Under the pieces are notes generated by a model. It did no database searches. It saw only the letters and a program-made list of their open reading frames with translations, and had not been told where the DNA came from. From Candidatus Moduliflexus flocculans (lineage in GTDB: Bacteria > Moduliflexota > Moduliflexia > Moduliflexales > Moduliflexaceae), in the NCBI GenBank assembly GCA_000739515.1, contig DF820456.1:281057-313060 (forward strand): DNA of 32,004 nt, written 5' to 3'. Below are positions 7,876 to 15,472 of this stretch, piece after piece. Positions within the stretch are counted from its first letter, which is position 1, and each line of letters begins with the position of its first letter. Both the position numbers and the translations under genes were made by a program.

Positions 7876-7880
7876 GAAAA

Positions 7881-7946
7881 AAAGAGTGCAAAATTTCGTT
7901 CTTACGAGGGAAACTTCACCACGAAAAACGTCCTTTTGCACTCTTT
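7881..7946 (-). terminator. Strong terminator-like hairpin of an unassigned transcript
   Basis: AAAGAGTGCAAAA (7881-7893) and TTTTGCACTCTTT (7934-7946) form a perfect 13-bp stem; an inner TTTCGT/ACGAAA pair extends it. On the minus strand a run of seven T follows, reaching the cold-shock promoter. No convincing gene lies upstream: a 62-codon frame (8090-7902) ends inside the loop but lacks a ribosome-binding site and recognisable protein features. A small RNA or a lost gene is possible. Confidence 0.5.
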
Positions 7947-8161
7947 CGGAGGGAGGTAATGTTTTGTATCAACGACACCTTTTATTAATGCATCAGTCAT
8001 GCCAACATTGAATGCGAAATTGAATTTTCGCGAAATGCCTGATATAAAGCGAAAAGAAGGCGTTCCCTGCGATCTAAATAAATAACACATTTGTATAATA
8101 GGTTATAACTAATGACAAATATGTCAATATGATTATTCGTCATTATGCCCAAAAAATGCGA

Positions 8162-8246
8162 TTCTACAACACCTCAAGTTCTATGGGCTAAATAGCTACG
8201 ATTATTCGTAATTATTTAGCCCGTAAGGGCTTAGGGTGCTGTAGAA
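8162..8246. repeat. Nested inverted repeats
   Basis: Outer arms TTCTACAACACC (from 8163) and GGTGCTGTAGAA (to 8246) pair with one mismatch. They enclose a second perfect 10-bp pair, GGGCTAAATA (8185-8194) and TATTTAGCCC (8213-8222). It looks like a MITE or structured repeat. The frames here are not protein-like. Confidence 0.5.
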
Positions 8247-8368
8247 GGCGGCAGCAGAGGGATTTCTACCGCGTAGCGGTTGTGGAGGCACATCCGTATC
8301 GCCTACGGCGAAAATAGCTACAATTGTTCAATAGATGTCGTGCTTTTGTCAGTTGAAACTGATGGATC

Positions 8369-8410
8369 GTACCCCGGACAGCATTGTCCGGACATGGCTG
8401 TCCGAGGTAC
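8369..8410. repeat. 14-bp palindromic repeat
   Basis: GTACCCCGGACAGC (8369-8382) and GCTGTCCGAGGTAC (8397-8410) pair with one mismatch, with a further TCCGGACA palindrome in the loop. No U-tract is present, so this is probably a dispersed element. With the repeat at 8162-8246 it accounts for most of the 350-bp stretch upstream of the terminator at 8449. Confidence 0.55.
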
Positions 8411-8448
8411 GTATCTGCCAGGCAAACGTTGCAAAATGACGGTAAAAA

Positions 8449-8483
8449 TAAAAAAAGCAGAAAAGGAACATTCCTTTTCTGCT
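8449..8483 (-). terminator. Terminator of the PEP-CTERM gene
   Basis: AGCAGAAAAGGAA (8456-8468) and TTCCTTTTCTGCT (8471-8483) form a perfect 13-bp stem. On the minus strand it is followed by TTTTTTTATTTTT. Confidence 0.9.
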
Positions 8484-8503
8484 TAACGTTCGGAACAGCC
8501 TTT

Positions 8504-9142
8504 TTAGCGCATCATTTTCTTTCTCAAACCCATCAACCCCAGAATTCCAACTCCAACAAGCAGGAATGTTGTCGGCTCTGGCACCGCTGTCGGCAACACA
8601 ACAGTCGGAACAACCGGCGGCGTATATGTGCCAACTAATTTTCTACTCTCCTGACGATTGGCGCCGACACTCGTCAATCTTGCGCCAAAGCCGCTTGTCA
8701 GATCAAAATCAACGGCCTTTCCTGTCAACGATTCGATTGTAAAACTGGTTGATTGAATATCATCTTTCCCAATTCCAGAAGTTCCGATTTTTACTCCCAA
8801 ATCAAACGTCGTAGAAGTACCCTGCATTGTCACTCCATTGCCTAAATCCACCACAGCATCATTATTATAGGCAACTTTCGTCACATCTGTTCCGGTGACC
8901 TTCAAATCTGAACTTGTCAGGATATTGGTAAAATTGAAAAACAACCCCTGAATATCCGCAATTCCAGAAGAAACTTGCGCATTCACCTGCACTTTGGATG
9001 TGGACGTCTGAGTAATATCCAATGTCACTTCAGTGTCTCGTCCTCCAAAATCTGTTAGAGTGACGCTATAAGCCGAGGCTTTTTGAGCCTGAATGATTGA
9101 CGTTGTTATCAGGATTAACCCCAAAATTACTATTTTTTTCAT
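8504..9142 (-). CDS. PEP-CTERM surface/exported protein
   Basis: Exported protein of 212 residues. Residues 1-24 are a signal peptide (ASA|Y). The body (about 25-170) is predicted beta-rich and low in Cys. The C-terminus (187-212) is a textbook PEP-CTERM signal: V-P-E-P-T, a hydrophobic segment (FLLVGVGILGLMGL) and a basic RKK end. Such proteins are processed by an exosortase and in known cases join extracellular matrix or envelope structures; no exosortase gene lies in this window. The AAGGAG box is 12 nt before the ATG. The leader carries a c-di-GMP-I riboswitch (9283-9362), so expression should respond to cyclic di-GMP. Confidence 0.9.
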   Translation of the reverse strand: MKKIVILGLILITTSIIQAQKASAYSVTLTDFGGRDTEVTLDITQTSTSKVQVNAQVSSGIADIQGLFFNFTNILTSSDLKVTGTDVTKVAYNNDAVVDLGNGVTMQGTSTTFDLGVKIGTSGIGKDDIQSTSFTIESLTGKAVDFDLTSGFGARLTSVGANRQESRKLVGTYTPPVVPTVVLPTAVPEPTTFLLVGVGILGLMGLRKKMMR

Positions 9143-9282
9143 ATCGTAGAAAATCTCCTTTTACGAAAGCTTCATTCCATGAGAATGAAACCACCAGAAG
9201 AAAGCAGCTAAATTATAACGATATACAAACATAACATTCTCCGCCTGTGAGTACGTCCCTATAATTTGAACGGGCTACTTCT

Positions 9283-9362
9283 TCCAGGCAACCCGGCTAT
9301 CTTGATCGCAAGACCCGTGGCTTTCCGTCCTCACTTCGCAATGAGTTTGGCTTTATCGCACA
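9283..9362 (-). ncRNA. Cyclic di-GMP-I (GEMM) riboswitch
   Basis: Read on the minus strand, the element follows the GEMM-I consensus: GCGATAAAGCCAAAC, then a short P1b stem CTCA/TGAG capped by the GNRA tetraloop GCGA, then GGACGGAAAGCCACGGG (consensus GGACGCAAAGCC, one change), a second stem CTTG/CAAG, and the closing AGCCGGGTTGCC. The class binds cyclic di-GMP. The 3' strand CGGGTT can also pair with AGCCCG just downstream, an arrangement that would compete with the aptamer. No U-tract follows, so the expression platform is unclear. It lies 140 nt upstream of the PEP-CTERM gene on the same strand. Confidence 0.9.
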
Positions 9363-9378
9363 GCTAATTTATGCAAAA

Positions 9379-9384
9379 ATGATA
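9379..9384 (-). promoter_or_regulatory. Possible -10 box for the riboswitch transcript
   Basis: TATCAT on the minus strand, about 17 nt before the aptamer, with no good -35 box. An alternative is TTGACA (9505-9510), 18-nt spacer, AATTAT (9481-9486), which would add a leader of about 110 nt. Confidence 0.35.
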
Positions 9385-9603
9385 CCAGAAACGCAATGCA
9401 AACGCGAACATCTCATAAGTAGCTATTTTATAAAATCTTATAGAAAATAAAATGATGATGTATAGAAAACATCCATAATAATAATTGGGGCTGAATACAA
9501 ATTTTGTCAAGTTTCTCGACATGTATTTTCATAGTTTCTCCATAAAAGTTTGATTTATGCCAATTACTGGACAATTCGAACGTGTCGGAAAATTTTACAC
9601 ATC

Positions 9604-9867
9604 AAAATTGGTAATTATTTACTGATGTTACGCAGCGCCGCCGACAATTCCCCTCCTGGGAGGGGCAAGGGGTGGGTTCGTCCGTGAGTGATTGCTCGTG
9701 TCAAGAACCCACCCCCAACCCCTCCCCGGAGGGGAGGGTGCGGTCATTCGTCTCGAATCGGCTGCGTAACATGAGTTATTTACCACGAAACACACGAAAG
9801 ACACGAAAAAATAGGACATATTTTCGTGTCTTTCGTGTGTTTCGTGGTAAATAATTACCAAAATTTT
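9604..9867. repeat. Composite of nested palindromic repeats
   Basis: Four inverted repeats share this intergenic block. Outermost: GGTAATTATTTAC (9610-9622) with GTAAATAATTACC (9847-9859). Inside it: TGTTACGCAGC (9626-9636) with GCTGCGTAACA (9761-9771). Inside that: CCCCTCCTGGGAGGGG (9650-9665) and following bases with the complementary arm at 9704-9738. Beside it: a 34-bp perfect hairpin (9776-9809 with 9821-9854) containing CACGAAACACACGAAAG. The CCCCTCCTGGGAGGGG arm recurs inside uvrA, and the CACGAAACAC arm near 13901-13973. Short frames here only translate the repeats. Confidence 0.8.
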
Positions 9868-9868
9868 C

Positions 9869-9899
9869 TTGACATCATCTCACAAGAAGATGCCATCTT
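9869..9899 (+). promoter_or_regulatory. Candidate -35 box and dyad before methyltransferase gene
   Basis: TTGACA at 9869-9874 is followed by a small palindrome AAGATG-C-CATCTT (9887-9899). The -10 box is not convincing. Confidence 0.25.
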
Positions 9900-9938
9900 T
9901 CGCCGTCTTTAATGTTACTTCAACCGGGAGGAAAACAC

Positions 9939-10952
9939 ATGAACGCATTTATGGCAATTGGTGAAAACATTCATTGCAGCAGAACGTTAAAAATAGATGG
10001 CGGATTAGTGACAACGCAGGAAGACGGCACGCAGGCGATTCTGTTCAGCGACGACAACGGTCGTCATGCCCTGCCAGTGCCTTCTGAAGCCACTGAATTC
10101 GAAGAATGGACGAAGGGCAAAAAGGTCAAACATACGGCAGTCGCGATTAAGCAGGGAATGGATGGCGACGACGCGGTCAAGCCGATTGCGCTGGCGTATC
10201 TGCGCCAGATGGCGGCGGCGCAAGCGGGGAGCGGCGCGGCGTTTTTGGATATAAATGTGGATGAATATAGCACGAATCCGGCGGAAAAAGCGCGAGCGAT
10301 GCAGTGGGTTGTGCGCGTGATTCAAGATGCCTGTGCTGTGCCGTTGAGCATTGATTCTTCGGAACTCGACCTGCTGAACGTCGGGCTTGACGCCTGCGGC
10401 GCGGCTCGCGCAAAGATGGTCAATTCCGTCTCATTGGAGCGGCAGGCCGCGATTCAGGTGGCTCGCGACGCCGGGGCGGTGGTGATTGCCGGGGCAACTG
10501 GCGGCGAAACGATGCCGACCACTATTGAAGAGCGTTTGCGCAATTTCGATCAATTGATTCCGCAACTTCGCGCCGCCGGATTCGACGATGCCGAAATATA
10601 CCTTGATCCGCTCGTGTTTCCCGTGTCCGTTGACACATCAAATGGGAAAAAAGTCTTGGACACCATCGCGCAACTTCGTCGGAAATACGGGCAGAATATT
10701 CATATTGCGCCAGGATTGAGCAACATTTCTTTCGGAGCGCCGAATCGAAAACTGCTGAATGCCGTTTTTACCTATCTGTGCGTCGAAAACGGCTGCGATG
10801 CCGGAATTGTTGACCCGCGCCATATCAACGCGAACGCCCTGAGCGCACTTGACATGAACAGCGAGGGCTTCCGCCTGGCGAAAGCGTTTCTGCTTGGGGA
10901 AGATCAATTCGGCATGAACTACATTCGCGCCGCCCGCAAAGGATTGATTTAG
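9939..10952 (+). CDS. Pterin-binding methyltransferase (methyl-H4folate:corrinoid type)
   Basis: TIM-barrel pterin-binding protein of 338 residues, in the family that contains dihydropteroate synthase, the MetH folate domain and methyltetrahydrofolate:corrinoid methyltransferases such as AcsE. Visible elements: GENIHCSRT at the N-terminus, GAAFLDINVDEYS, VPLSIDSSELDLL (pterin-site Asp), NSVSLE and IYLDPLVFPVS. The lack of a dihydropteroate-synthase P-loop pattern and the MetH-like DINVDE motif favour a methyl-transfer role. The ATG at 9939 follows GGGAGG by 7 nt; the in-frame ATG at 9912 precedes that box and is rejected. It stands alone, so its corrinoid partner and methyl donor or acceptor are not identified. 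Confidence 0.8.
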   Translation: MNAFMAIGENIHCSRTLKIDGGLVTTQEDGTQAILFSDDNGRHALPVPSEATEFEEWTKGKKVKHTAVAIKQGMDGDDAVKPIALAYLRQMAAAQAGSGAAFLDINVDEYSTNPAEKARAMQWVVRVIQDACAVPLSIDSSELDLLNVGLDACGAARAKMVNSVSLERQAAIQVARDAGAVVIAGATGGETMPTTIEERLRNFDQLIPQLRAAGFDDAEIYLDPLVFPVSVDTSNGKKVLDTIAQLRRKYGQNIHIAPGLSNISFGAPNRKLLNAVFTYLCVENGCDAGIVDPRHINANALSALDMNSEGFRLAKAFLLGEDQFGMNYIRAARKGLI

Positions 10953-11000
10953 AACAATCGCGTCTTCGCGGTGTGAATTTTTGAAACAGCCCGTCGTAAA

Positions 11001-11044
11001 AATAAAACGCTGATTGGCCTGCGGTTTGTCAGCCAATCAGCGTT
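11001..11044 (-). terminator. Terminator of the acidic-repeat protein gene
   Basis: AACGCTGATTGGC (11006-11018) and GCCAATCAGCGTT (11032-11044), a perfect 13-bp stem, followed on the minus strand by TTTATTTTTA. The stem core CTGATTGG recurs in the inverted repeat between the gcvP genes. Confidence 0.75.
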
Positions 11045-11061
11045 CTGCTGCTGCCTCTTAG

Positions 11062-13038
11062 TTATTCTCCATCATTTCCGCCGTCGTCTCCACCGTCGTC
11101 GCTGCTGCTATCGTCTGCGCCGCTGTCGCCGCTATCATCTGAAGAATCATCGCTGCTATCATCCCCGTCATCGTCGCTGCCGCTGCCGTCAGAAGAATCG
11201 TCGCTGGCATCATCTGCCGCGTCATCGCTGCCGTCATCTTCCGCGTCGTCGTCAGTGACTTCTTCATCGGCATTATCGCTGCCGTCATCTTCCGCGTCGT
11301 CGTCAGTGACTTCTTCGTCGGCATTATCGCTGCCGTCATCTTCCGTGTCGTCGTCAGTGACTTCTTCATCGGCTTTATCGCTGCCGTCATCTTCCGTGTC
11401 GTCGTCAGTGACTTCTTCATCGGCGTTATCGCTGCCGTCATCTTCCGCGTCGTCGATGTCCATCGTCGGATTGCCTTCATCATCAAGATCGAACGTCGCT
11501 TCGCCATCTTCCGGCAACGCGACATCCTCGTAGTCGTGTTCAGTGTCGCCTTCTTCATCGGACGTAATGATCTCCATGTCGAACGGCTCTTGATCGGGAT
11601 CGTCGCTGCTCAACATAAATTGCCCGTCTTTATTTTCTCCAACCGTAAAGCTGTGACCATCGCGCAGTGTCAAGTCGGTGATGACATACATCTCGTCTTT
11701 GCCCTCGTCGTTATCCAGCGCCACTGTAACCGTCGGTTTGCTCCCTTCGGCGGGCGTATAAACGAATGTCTCTTCGCTGATTTGGAACGTATTCTGATTG
11801 GCTTCTGAGAGGGTAATATCGCTCACATCATACACCATTCCAGGTCGGGTGAAGGTAATATCAACCGGTTTTTTCGGCTGTTCTGGCTGACCGATGAGGC
11901 TGAATTCATAGTTGCCACTGGCGGGCAATTTTGCGAAACAGCCGGGCGTGCCACGCAATGCCATCAGGAACGCGCCAGGAATCTGGCTTTCGATTTTATT
12001 GTGTACGCTGCGAAGTTGCTTGCTCGTCTTCTTGTCTGTAATCAGCAATCCATCGCAATCGGCGTCGGTATAGACGAGAATAGCATCTTCGACAATCGGC
12101 GTTTGCGACTCTGGCGTCTGCGTCGGTTTTTGCGGCGTTGTTTGCGGCGCTTTCCCGGCTAAACAGCCTTGCAATTGGTTGACAGGCTTAGGGTTATCGC
12201 AAAATGGGCAAATCAACGGTTCATAGCGCCAGTCTAAGCGCGTCAGATCCATCGAGCCGGAATTCCCTGTCCAGGGACTCGCCTTTTCAGACGGATTCAG
12301 CGCCGCGCCCGCGTAGCTCCATGTGTCCGCGTTCAGGTCAACTTCAACATAATTGCCTGCGCCTGGATAGTTATTGTCATATACGTAAATTCGATAATTT
12401 CCTTTGCCGAGGTCTTCGACGGCGTATGGCGTAATCGCATGGCCGCCGTCCGCGCCGTAAATGCCGAGCGTGTAGATTTCATCCGGCGTTTTCATCGCGT
12501 TTGTCAGCGTATCCACGATCTCTTTCAAGGTGAGATCGCGGGTGGCTGCGGTTTTTGACGCGACCGGCTCGATCCCTTGCGTGACGAAATAAGTGGAGAT
12601 TGCCCGCATGACTGGCGCATTTGAGGTTTCTAAATCAAAGGCGGTTTTCGCGCCGTAATCCTGCGCATTCTCTGCGCCGGCAAAAAAGGCGGCGCTCAGC
12701 GCGGCCATCCCTTCGCAGTGGCCGCCTGTCATTGATTTATTCATCGCCTTAACCCAGGTTTTTGCGGCGGGCGTCGGCTCGCATTTGCCATCTTTGATGC
12801 GCGCGCAGACCTGATCTCCGAACAGGCAGCGCGCGTCGTCTGCCGTCAAATCGCCCTGCGGATTTTCGCCGCCGCCCCAGTTTTCGAATTTGAATCCATG
12901 AGGTTTCGGACGGAATTCCGTATCGGCAGCCACCTTGCCATCTTTGCCGGGTTCGACAGTTTCAGCAAACAGCGGCACAGCCATTAATAATCCAAGCGTC
13001 ACAACGCTTCCTAACATTTTCAGCCATGTTTTCAACAT
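11062..13038 (-). CDS. Exported papain-like-fold protein with acidic repeat tail
   Basis: 658 residues from the ATG at 13038 (AAGGAGAA 6 nt upstream; the longer frame from 13068 has no such box). Signal peptide 1-25 (LFA|E). About 65-240 looks like a papain-like cysteine hydrolase: Cys108 in GGHCEGMAALS, His200 in GGHAITPYAVED and Asp221-Asn222 in IYVYDNNYPG are ordered as a C-H-D/N triad. This is a pattern-based inference. The middle (about 315-520) has short beta-type segments. From about residue 520 the tail is almost only Asp, Glu, Ser, Ala and Gly, with four 17-residue tandem copies of EDDGSDNADEEVTDDD. Such tails often bind calcium or sit outside the cell. Substrate unknown. Confidence 0.7.
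   Translation of the reverse strand: MLKTWLKMLGSVVTLGLLMAVPLFAETVEPGKDGKVAADTEFRPKPHGFKFENWGGGENPQGDLTADDARCLFGDQVCARIKDGKCEPTPAAKTWVKAMNKSMTGGHCEGMAALSAAFFAGAENAQDYGAKTAFDLETSNAPVMRAISTYFVTQGIEPVASKTAATRDLTLKEIVDTLTNAMKTPDEIYTLGIYGADGGHAITPYAVEDLGKGNYRIYVYDNNYPGAGNYVEVDLNADTWSYAGAALNPSEKASPWTGNSGSMDLTRLDWRYEPLICPFCDNPKPVNQLQGCLAGKAPQTTPQKPTQTPESQTPIVEDAILVYTDADCDGLLITDKKTSKQLRSVHNKIESQIPGAFLMALRGTPGCFAKLPASGNYEFSLIGQPEQPKKPVDITFTRPGMVYDVSDITLSEANQNTFQISEETFVYTPAEGSKPTVTVALDNDEGKDEMYVITDLTLRDGHSFTVGENKDGQFMLSSDDPDQEPFDMEIITSDEEGDTEHDYEDVALPEDGEATFDLDDEGNPTMDIDDAEDDGSDNADEEVTDDDTEDDGSDKADEEVTDDDTEDDGSDNADEEVTDDDAEDDGSDNADEEVTDDDAEDDGSDDAADDASDDSSDGSGSDDDGDDSSDDSSDDSGDSGADDSSSDDGGDDGGNDGE
11230..11456 (-). 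repeat. 51-bp coding tandem repeat
   Basis: Four complete units (11230-11280, 11281-11331, 11332-11382, 11383-11433) and a partial fifth, in frame in the acidic tail. The units differ at few bases, for example Asn/Lys and Ala/Thr codons. Their near-identity points to recent expansion by slippage or recombination. Confidence 0.9.
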
Positions 13039-13188
13039 AGTGTTCTCCTTTTGAATATCAGGTGTCAAAGCTTGCTTCGACCGCTAACGCAAGCCTGAAC
13101 ACTCTGGCAAGTATGTGTAAACAGAAACCGCGCAGGTTTTTAAAACTTATGAGGTCTGCGCAATAAGACGTGACACGCTTCGAATGGT

Positions 13189-13565
13189 TCATTGCGATGT
13201 CCCGAAATATTCGTCAGTCACTTGTTTGACGTTGAGATGATCCGGCGTGTAAACCAGCAGAATCATCGGCGCAAGGCGCTTTTTCGACGTCGCGTTTGGC
13301 GCGTTGCGCGGTATGAATGTCCGCCTCGCCGATAACGTACAGAGCGGGGACGCAGATTCCGTCGTTCGCGTTGATTTCCGCGCCGCCGTTTTGATAGCGC
13401 AACGTCGGATACATCAACATAAAATGGAGACGAACGTCAATGCCGAAACCGAAACGTTTCTACTGGCGCAGCATGGCGGGAAATTCGACATGCGAATTGC
13501 TGAAAAGCGTTCAGATGATGAAAATGCGCCTGACCCGTGTGCAATCCTTTCCGTCATAGGTCAAG
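13189..13565 (-). pseudogene. Decayed gene (two stops and one frameshift)
   Basis: Read on the minus strand, coding-like sequence runs from about 13565 down to a TGA at 13189, but it has in-frame TGA and TAG codons near 13500 and 13450 and a frameshift near 13255. Pieces read as TYDGKDCTRVRRIF, then KRFGFGIDVRLHFM, YPTLRYQNGGAEI, CVPALYVIGEADIHTAQR and, after the shift, APMILLVYTPDHLNVKQV. The Y-x-x-GG ... VPALYVIGE run resembles the C-terminal signature of FAD-binding oxidoreductases (fumarate reductase/aspartate oxidase type), but this is weak. The upstream end abuts the palindromic repeat at 13590. Confidence 0.45.
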
Positions 13566-13589
13566 AAAAATGTGCAATGCGTCTATTGC

Positions 13590-13674
13590 GTAGGGGCAGA
13601 CCCCCGTGTCTGCCCTGTTTTTTGGGCGGGTTGCCCTGTTTTTAGAATGGGCGAACACGGGGGTTCGCCCCTAC
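13590..13674. repeat. 26-bp imperfect palindromic repeat
   Basis: GTAGGGGCAGACCCCCGTGT (from 13590) pairs with the arm 13649-13674, which reads GGGCGAACACGGGGGTTCGC and ends CCCTAC, with four mismatches over 26 bp. The two arms differ as if they had drifted. It begins directly after the stop codon of the zinc-ribbon gene. Confidence 0.75.
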
Positions 13675-13679
13675 ATTGC

Positions 13680-13892
13680 CTAATACACGATCTGAATCGG
13701 CTGCTGATTTTTGACGCGCTTTTCGCCGAGCGACGTGCCGCAGCGGACGCAGCGATAGTCGTATAAATCACCGTCCGGCAGTACTAAAAGCAGGCGTTCG
13801 CGCACCGGCATCGCCTGGCGGCATTTCGGGCAAAACAATTCACTTGCCGCAAAATCTTTATATTGCGAATTTCTCTGCTGATATGGATTCAT
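13680..13892 (-). CDS. Small zinc-ribbon protein
   Basis: 70 residues from the ATG at 13892. Two Cys pairs, CPKC (21-24) and CVRC (48-51), separated by a beta-hairpin-like VRERLLLVLPDGDLYDYR, form a classical zinc ribbon. The longer frame reaching 13940 only adds residues encoded by a palindromic repeat, so it is rejected. No ribosome-binding site is visible; it lies 86 nt after gcvPB on the same strand, with the repeat in between. Function unknown. The link with glycine cleavage is by position only. Confidence 0.65.
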   Translation of the reverse strand: MNPYQQRNSQYKDFAASELFCPKCRQAMPVRERLLLVLPDGDLYDYRCVRCGTSLGEKRVKNQQPIQIVY

Positions 13893-13900
13893 AAAGAAAA

Positions 13901-13973
13901 GACGACGAAACACAAAAATACACAAAAAACAACAAACCATTATATTTTTCGTGTATTTTGTGTGTTTCGTGGT
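13901..13973. repeat. Imperfect palindrome of the CACGAAACAC family
   Basis: The arm reading ACGACGAAACACAAAAATAC (from 13902) pairs imperfectly with TTTTTCGTGTATTTTGTGTG (from 13945), ending GTTTCGTGG. It is related to the perfect 34-bp hairpin at 9776-9854 and fills the gcvPB/zinc-ribbon junction. Confidence 0.7.
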
Positions 13974-13978
13974 GATGT

Positions 13979-15466
13979 TTACCCCTCGTAACGCAACGTT
14001 GGTTTTCGGGCGGCGGCGGCTTCATCCAGACGTCGGACTTTGGCGATATGCGGCGCGGTTTTGAGCAGTTCCGGCGCGGTCTTCGCTTCGTCGGCAATCG
14101 CTCGCATGGCGGCGATAAATTCGTCGAGCGTCTCCTTGCTTTCGGTTTCGGTCGGCTCAATCATCAATGCGCCATGCACAATTAGCGGAAAATAAACCGT
14201 CGGCGGATGATAACCGTAATCCATCAGGCGCTTGGCGATGTCAAGCGTCGTCGCGCCGGTTTCGTTCTGAATGTGATCGGAGAAGACGCATTCATGCTTG
14301 CAGACGCCCGGATAGGGCAGATGATACAGGTCTTGCAGCCGCGCTTTGATGTAATTCGCGTTCAGAACGGCGGTTTCTGCCACTTCTTTTAAGCCCGCCG
14401 CGCCCATGGTCAAAATATAGGCATACGCCCGCACCAATACGCCGAAATTGCCGAAAAATGCGCGGACTTTGCCGATAGAATGCGGCAAGTCGTCATTCAG
14501 GTAAAAATGTTCTTTTTCGGCGTCATATTCCGGCATCGGCGTCGGCAGAAACGGCACAAGCGCCTGCGTGACCAGCACCGGCCCCGAACCTGGGCCACCG
14601 CCGCCGTGCGGCGTGGAAAAGGTTTTATGTAGGTTGACGTGCATCACGTCAATCCCCATATCGCCGGGGCGCACTTTGCCTAAAAGCGCGTTCAAGTTTG
14701 CGCCGTCGCCATAGACGAAACCGCCTTTGGCGTGGACGATCTGCGCGATTTCACAGAGATGCGTTTCGAACAGGCCGAGCGTGTTGGGGTTGGTGATCAT
14801 AATTGCCGCCACGTCTTCATTCATCGCCGCCGCGACCGCCGCCGGATCAAGGCAGCCGTCAGCGCCGGACGCCACCGGCACGGTTTCATAGCCGGACAAC
14901 GCGCAGCTTGCCGGATTCGTGCCGTGCGCGGAATCGGGAATCAAGACTTTTTTGCGCGGATTACCCCGCTGCTCAAGCGCGGCGCGAATCATCATCATGC
15001 CGGTCAATTCGCCCTGCGCTCCGGCGGCAGGCTGCAAAGTCGCTCGCGCAAAGCCGCCGATTTCGCAGAGATATTTTTCTAATTCCCACATCAAGCAGAT
15101 CGCGCCTTGCGCCAATTCATAAGGCGTGTGCGGATGCAATCGGGCAAAGCCTTCCAGCGCGGCGGCGTCTTCGTTCATTTTCGGGTTATACTTCATCGTG
15201 CAGGAACCGAGCGGGAAAAAGCCGCTGTCAATGCTGTAATTCCATTGCGACAGGCGCGTGAAATGGCGCACTACGTCCACTTCGCTCAGTTCGGGAAAAT
15301 CCACGATATCGTCTCGCAGAAACGCCGCCGGAATGGCGTCTTCCGGGCGCGTATCCGGCGTATCGCAAGCCGGAAGCTCGACGCCGCGCCGTCCCGCTGC
15401 GCCGCGCTCAAAAATTAACGGCTCGTTGAACATCAAGCCGGATGTGCTGACAGTTGGTGTATTCAT
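13979..15466 (-). CDS. gcvPB: Glycine dehydrogenase (decarboxylating) subunit 2
   Basis: C-terminal-type subunit of the two-subunit P-protein of the glycine cleavage system; it carries the PLP cofactor that decarboxylates glycine and passes the aminomethyl group to GcvH. The 495 residues match the family. The PLP lysine is Lys281 in VNLHKTFSTPHGGGGPG, followed by the family glycine-rich loop; DGANLNALLGK and GSCTMKYNPK are also typical. Read in the gcvPA to gcvPB direction, 92 nt of palindromic sequence separate the two genes and no ribosome-binding site precedes the ATG at 15466. gcvT and gcvH are not in the window. Confidence 0.96.
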   Translation of the reverse strand: MNTPTVSTSGLMFNEPLIFERGAAGRRGVELPACDTPDTRPEDAIPAAFLRDDIVDFPELSEVDVVRHFTRLSQWNYSIDSGFFPLGSCTMKYNPKMNEDAAALEGFARLHPHTPYELAQGAICLMWELEKYLCEIGGFARATLQPAAGAQGELTGMMMIRAALEQRGNPRKKVLIPDSAHGTNPASCALSGYETVPVASGADGCLDPAAVAAAMNEDVAAIMITNPNTLGLFETHLCEIAQIVHAKGGFVYGDGANLNALLGKVRPGDMGIDVMHVNLHKTFSTPHGGGGPGSGPVLVTQALVPFLPTPMPEYDAEKEHFYLNDDLPHSIGKVRAFFGNFGVLVRAYAYILTMGAAGLKEVAETAVLNANYIKARLQDLYHLPYPGVCKHECVFSDHIQNETGATTLDIAKRLMDYGYHPPTVYFPLIVHGALMIEPTETESKETLDEFIAAMRAIADEAKTAPELLKTAPHIAKVRRLDEAAAARKPTLRYEG

Positions 15467-15472
15467 GAAAGT

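Noticed and set aside
9628..9861. Short frames on both strands in the nested repeat block
   Set aside because: They only translate palindromic arms (for example PTPNPSPEG-like runs) and have no ribosome-binding sites.
11230..11456. CRISPR-like array
   Set aside because: The 51-bp units are directly adjacent, have no unique spacers and are in frame in an acidic protein tail.
13304..13645. 113-codon plus-strand frame
   Set aside because: Antisense to the decayed minus-strand gene and running into a palindromic repeat; the minus-strand segments are more protein-like.
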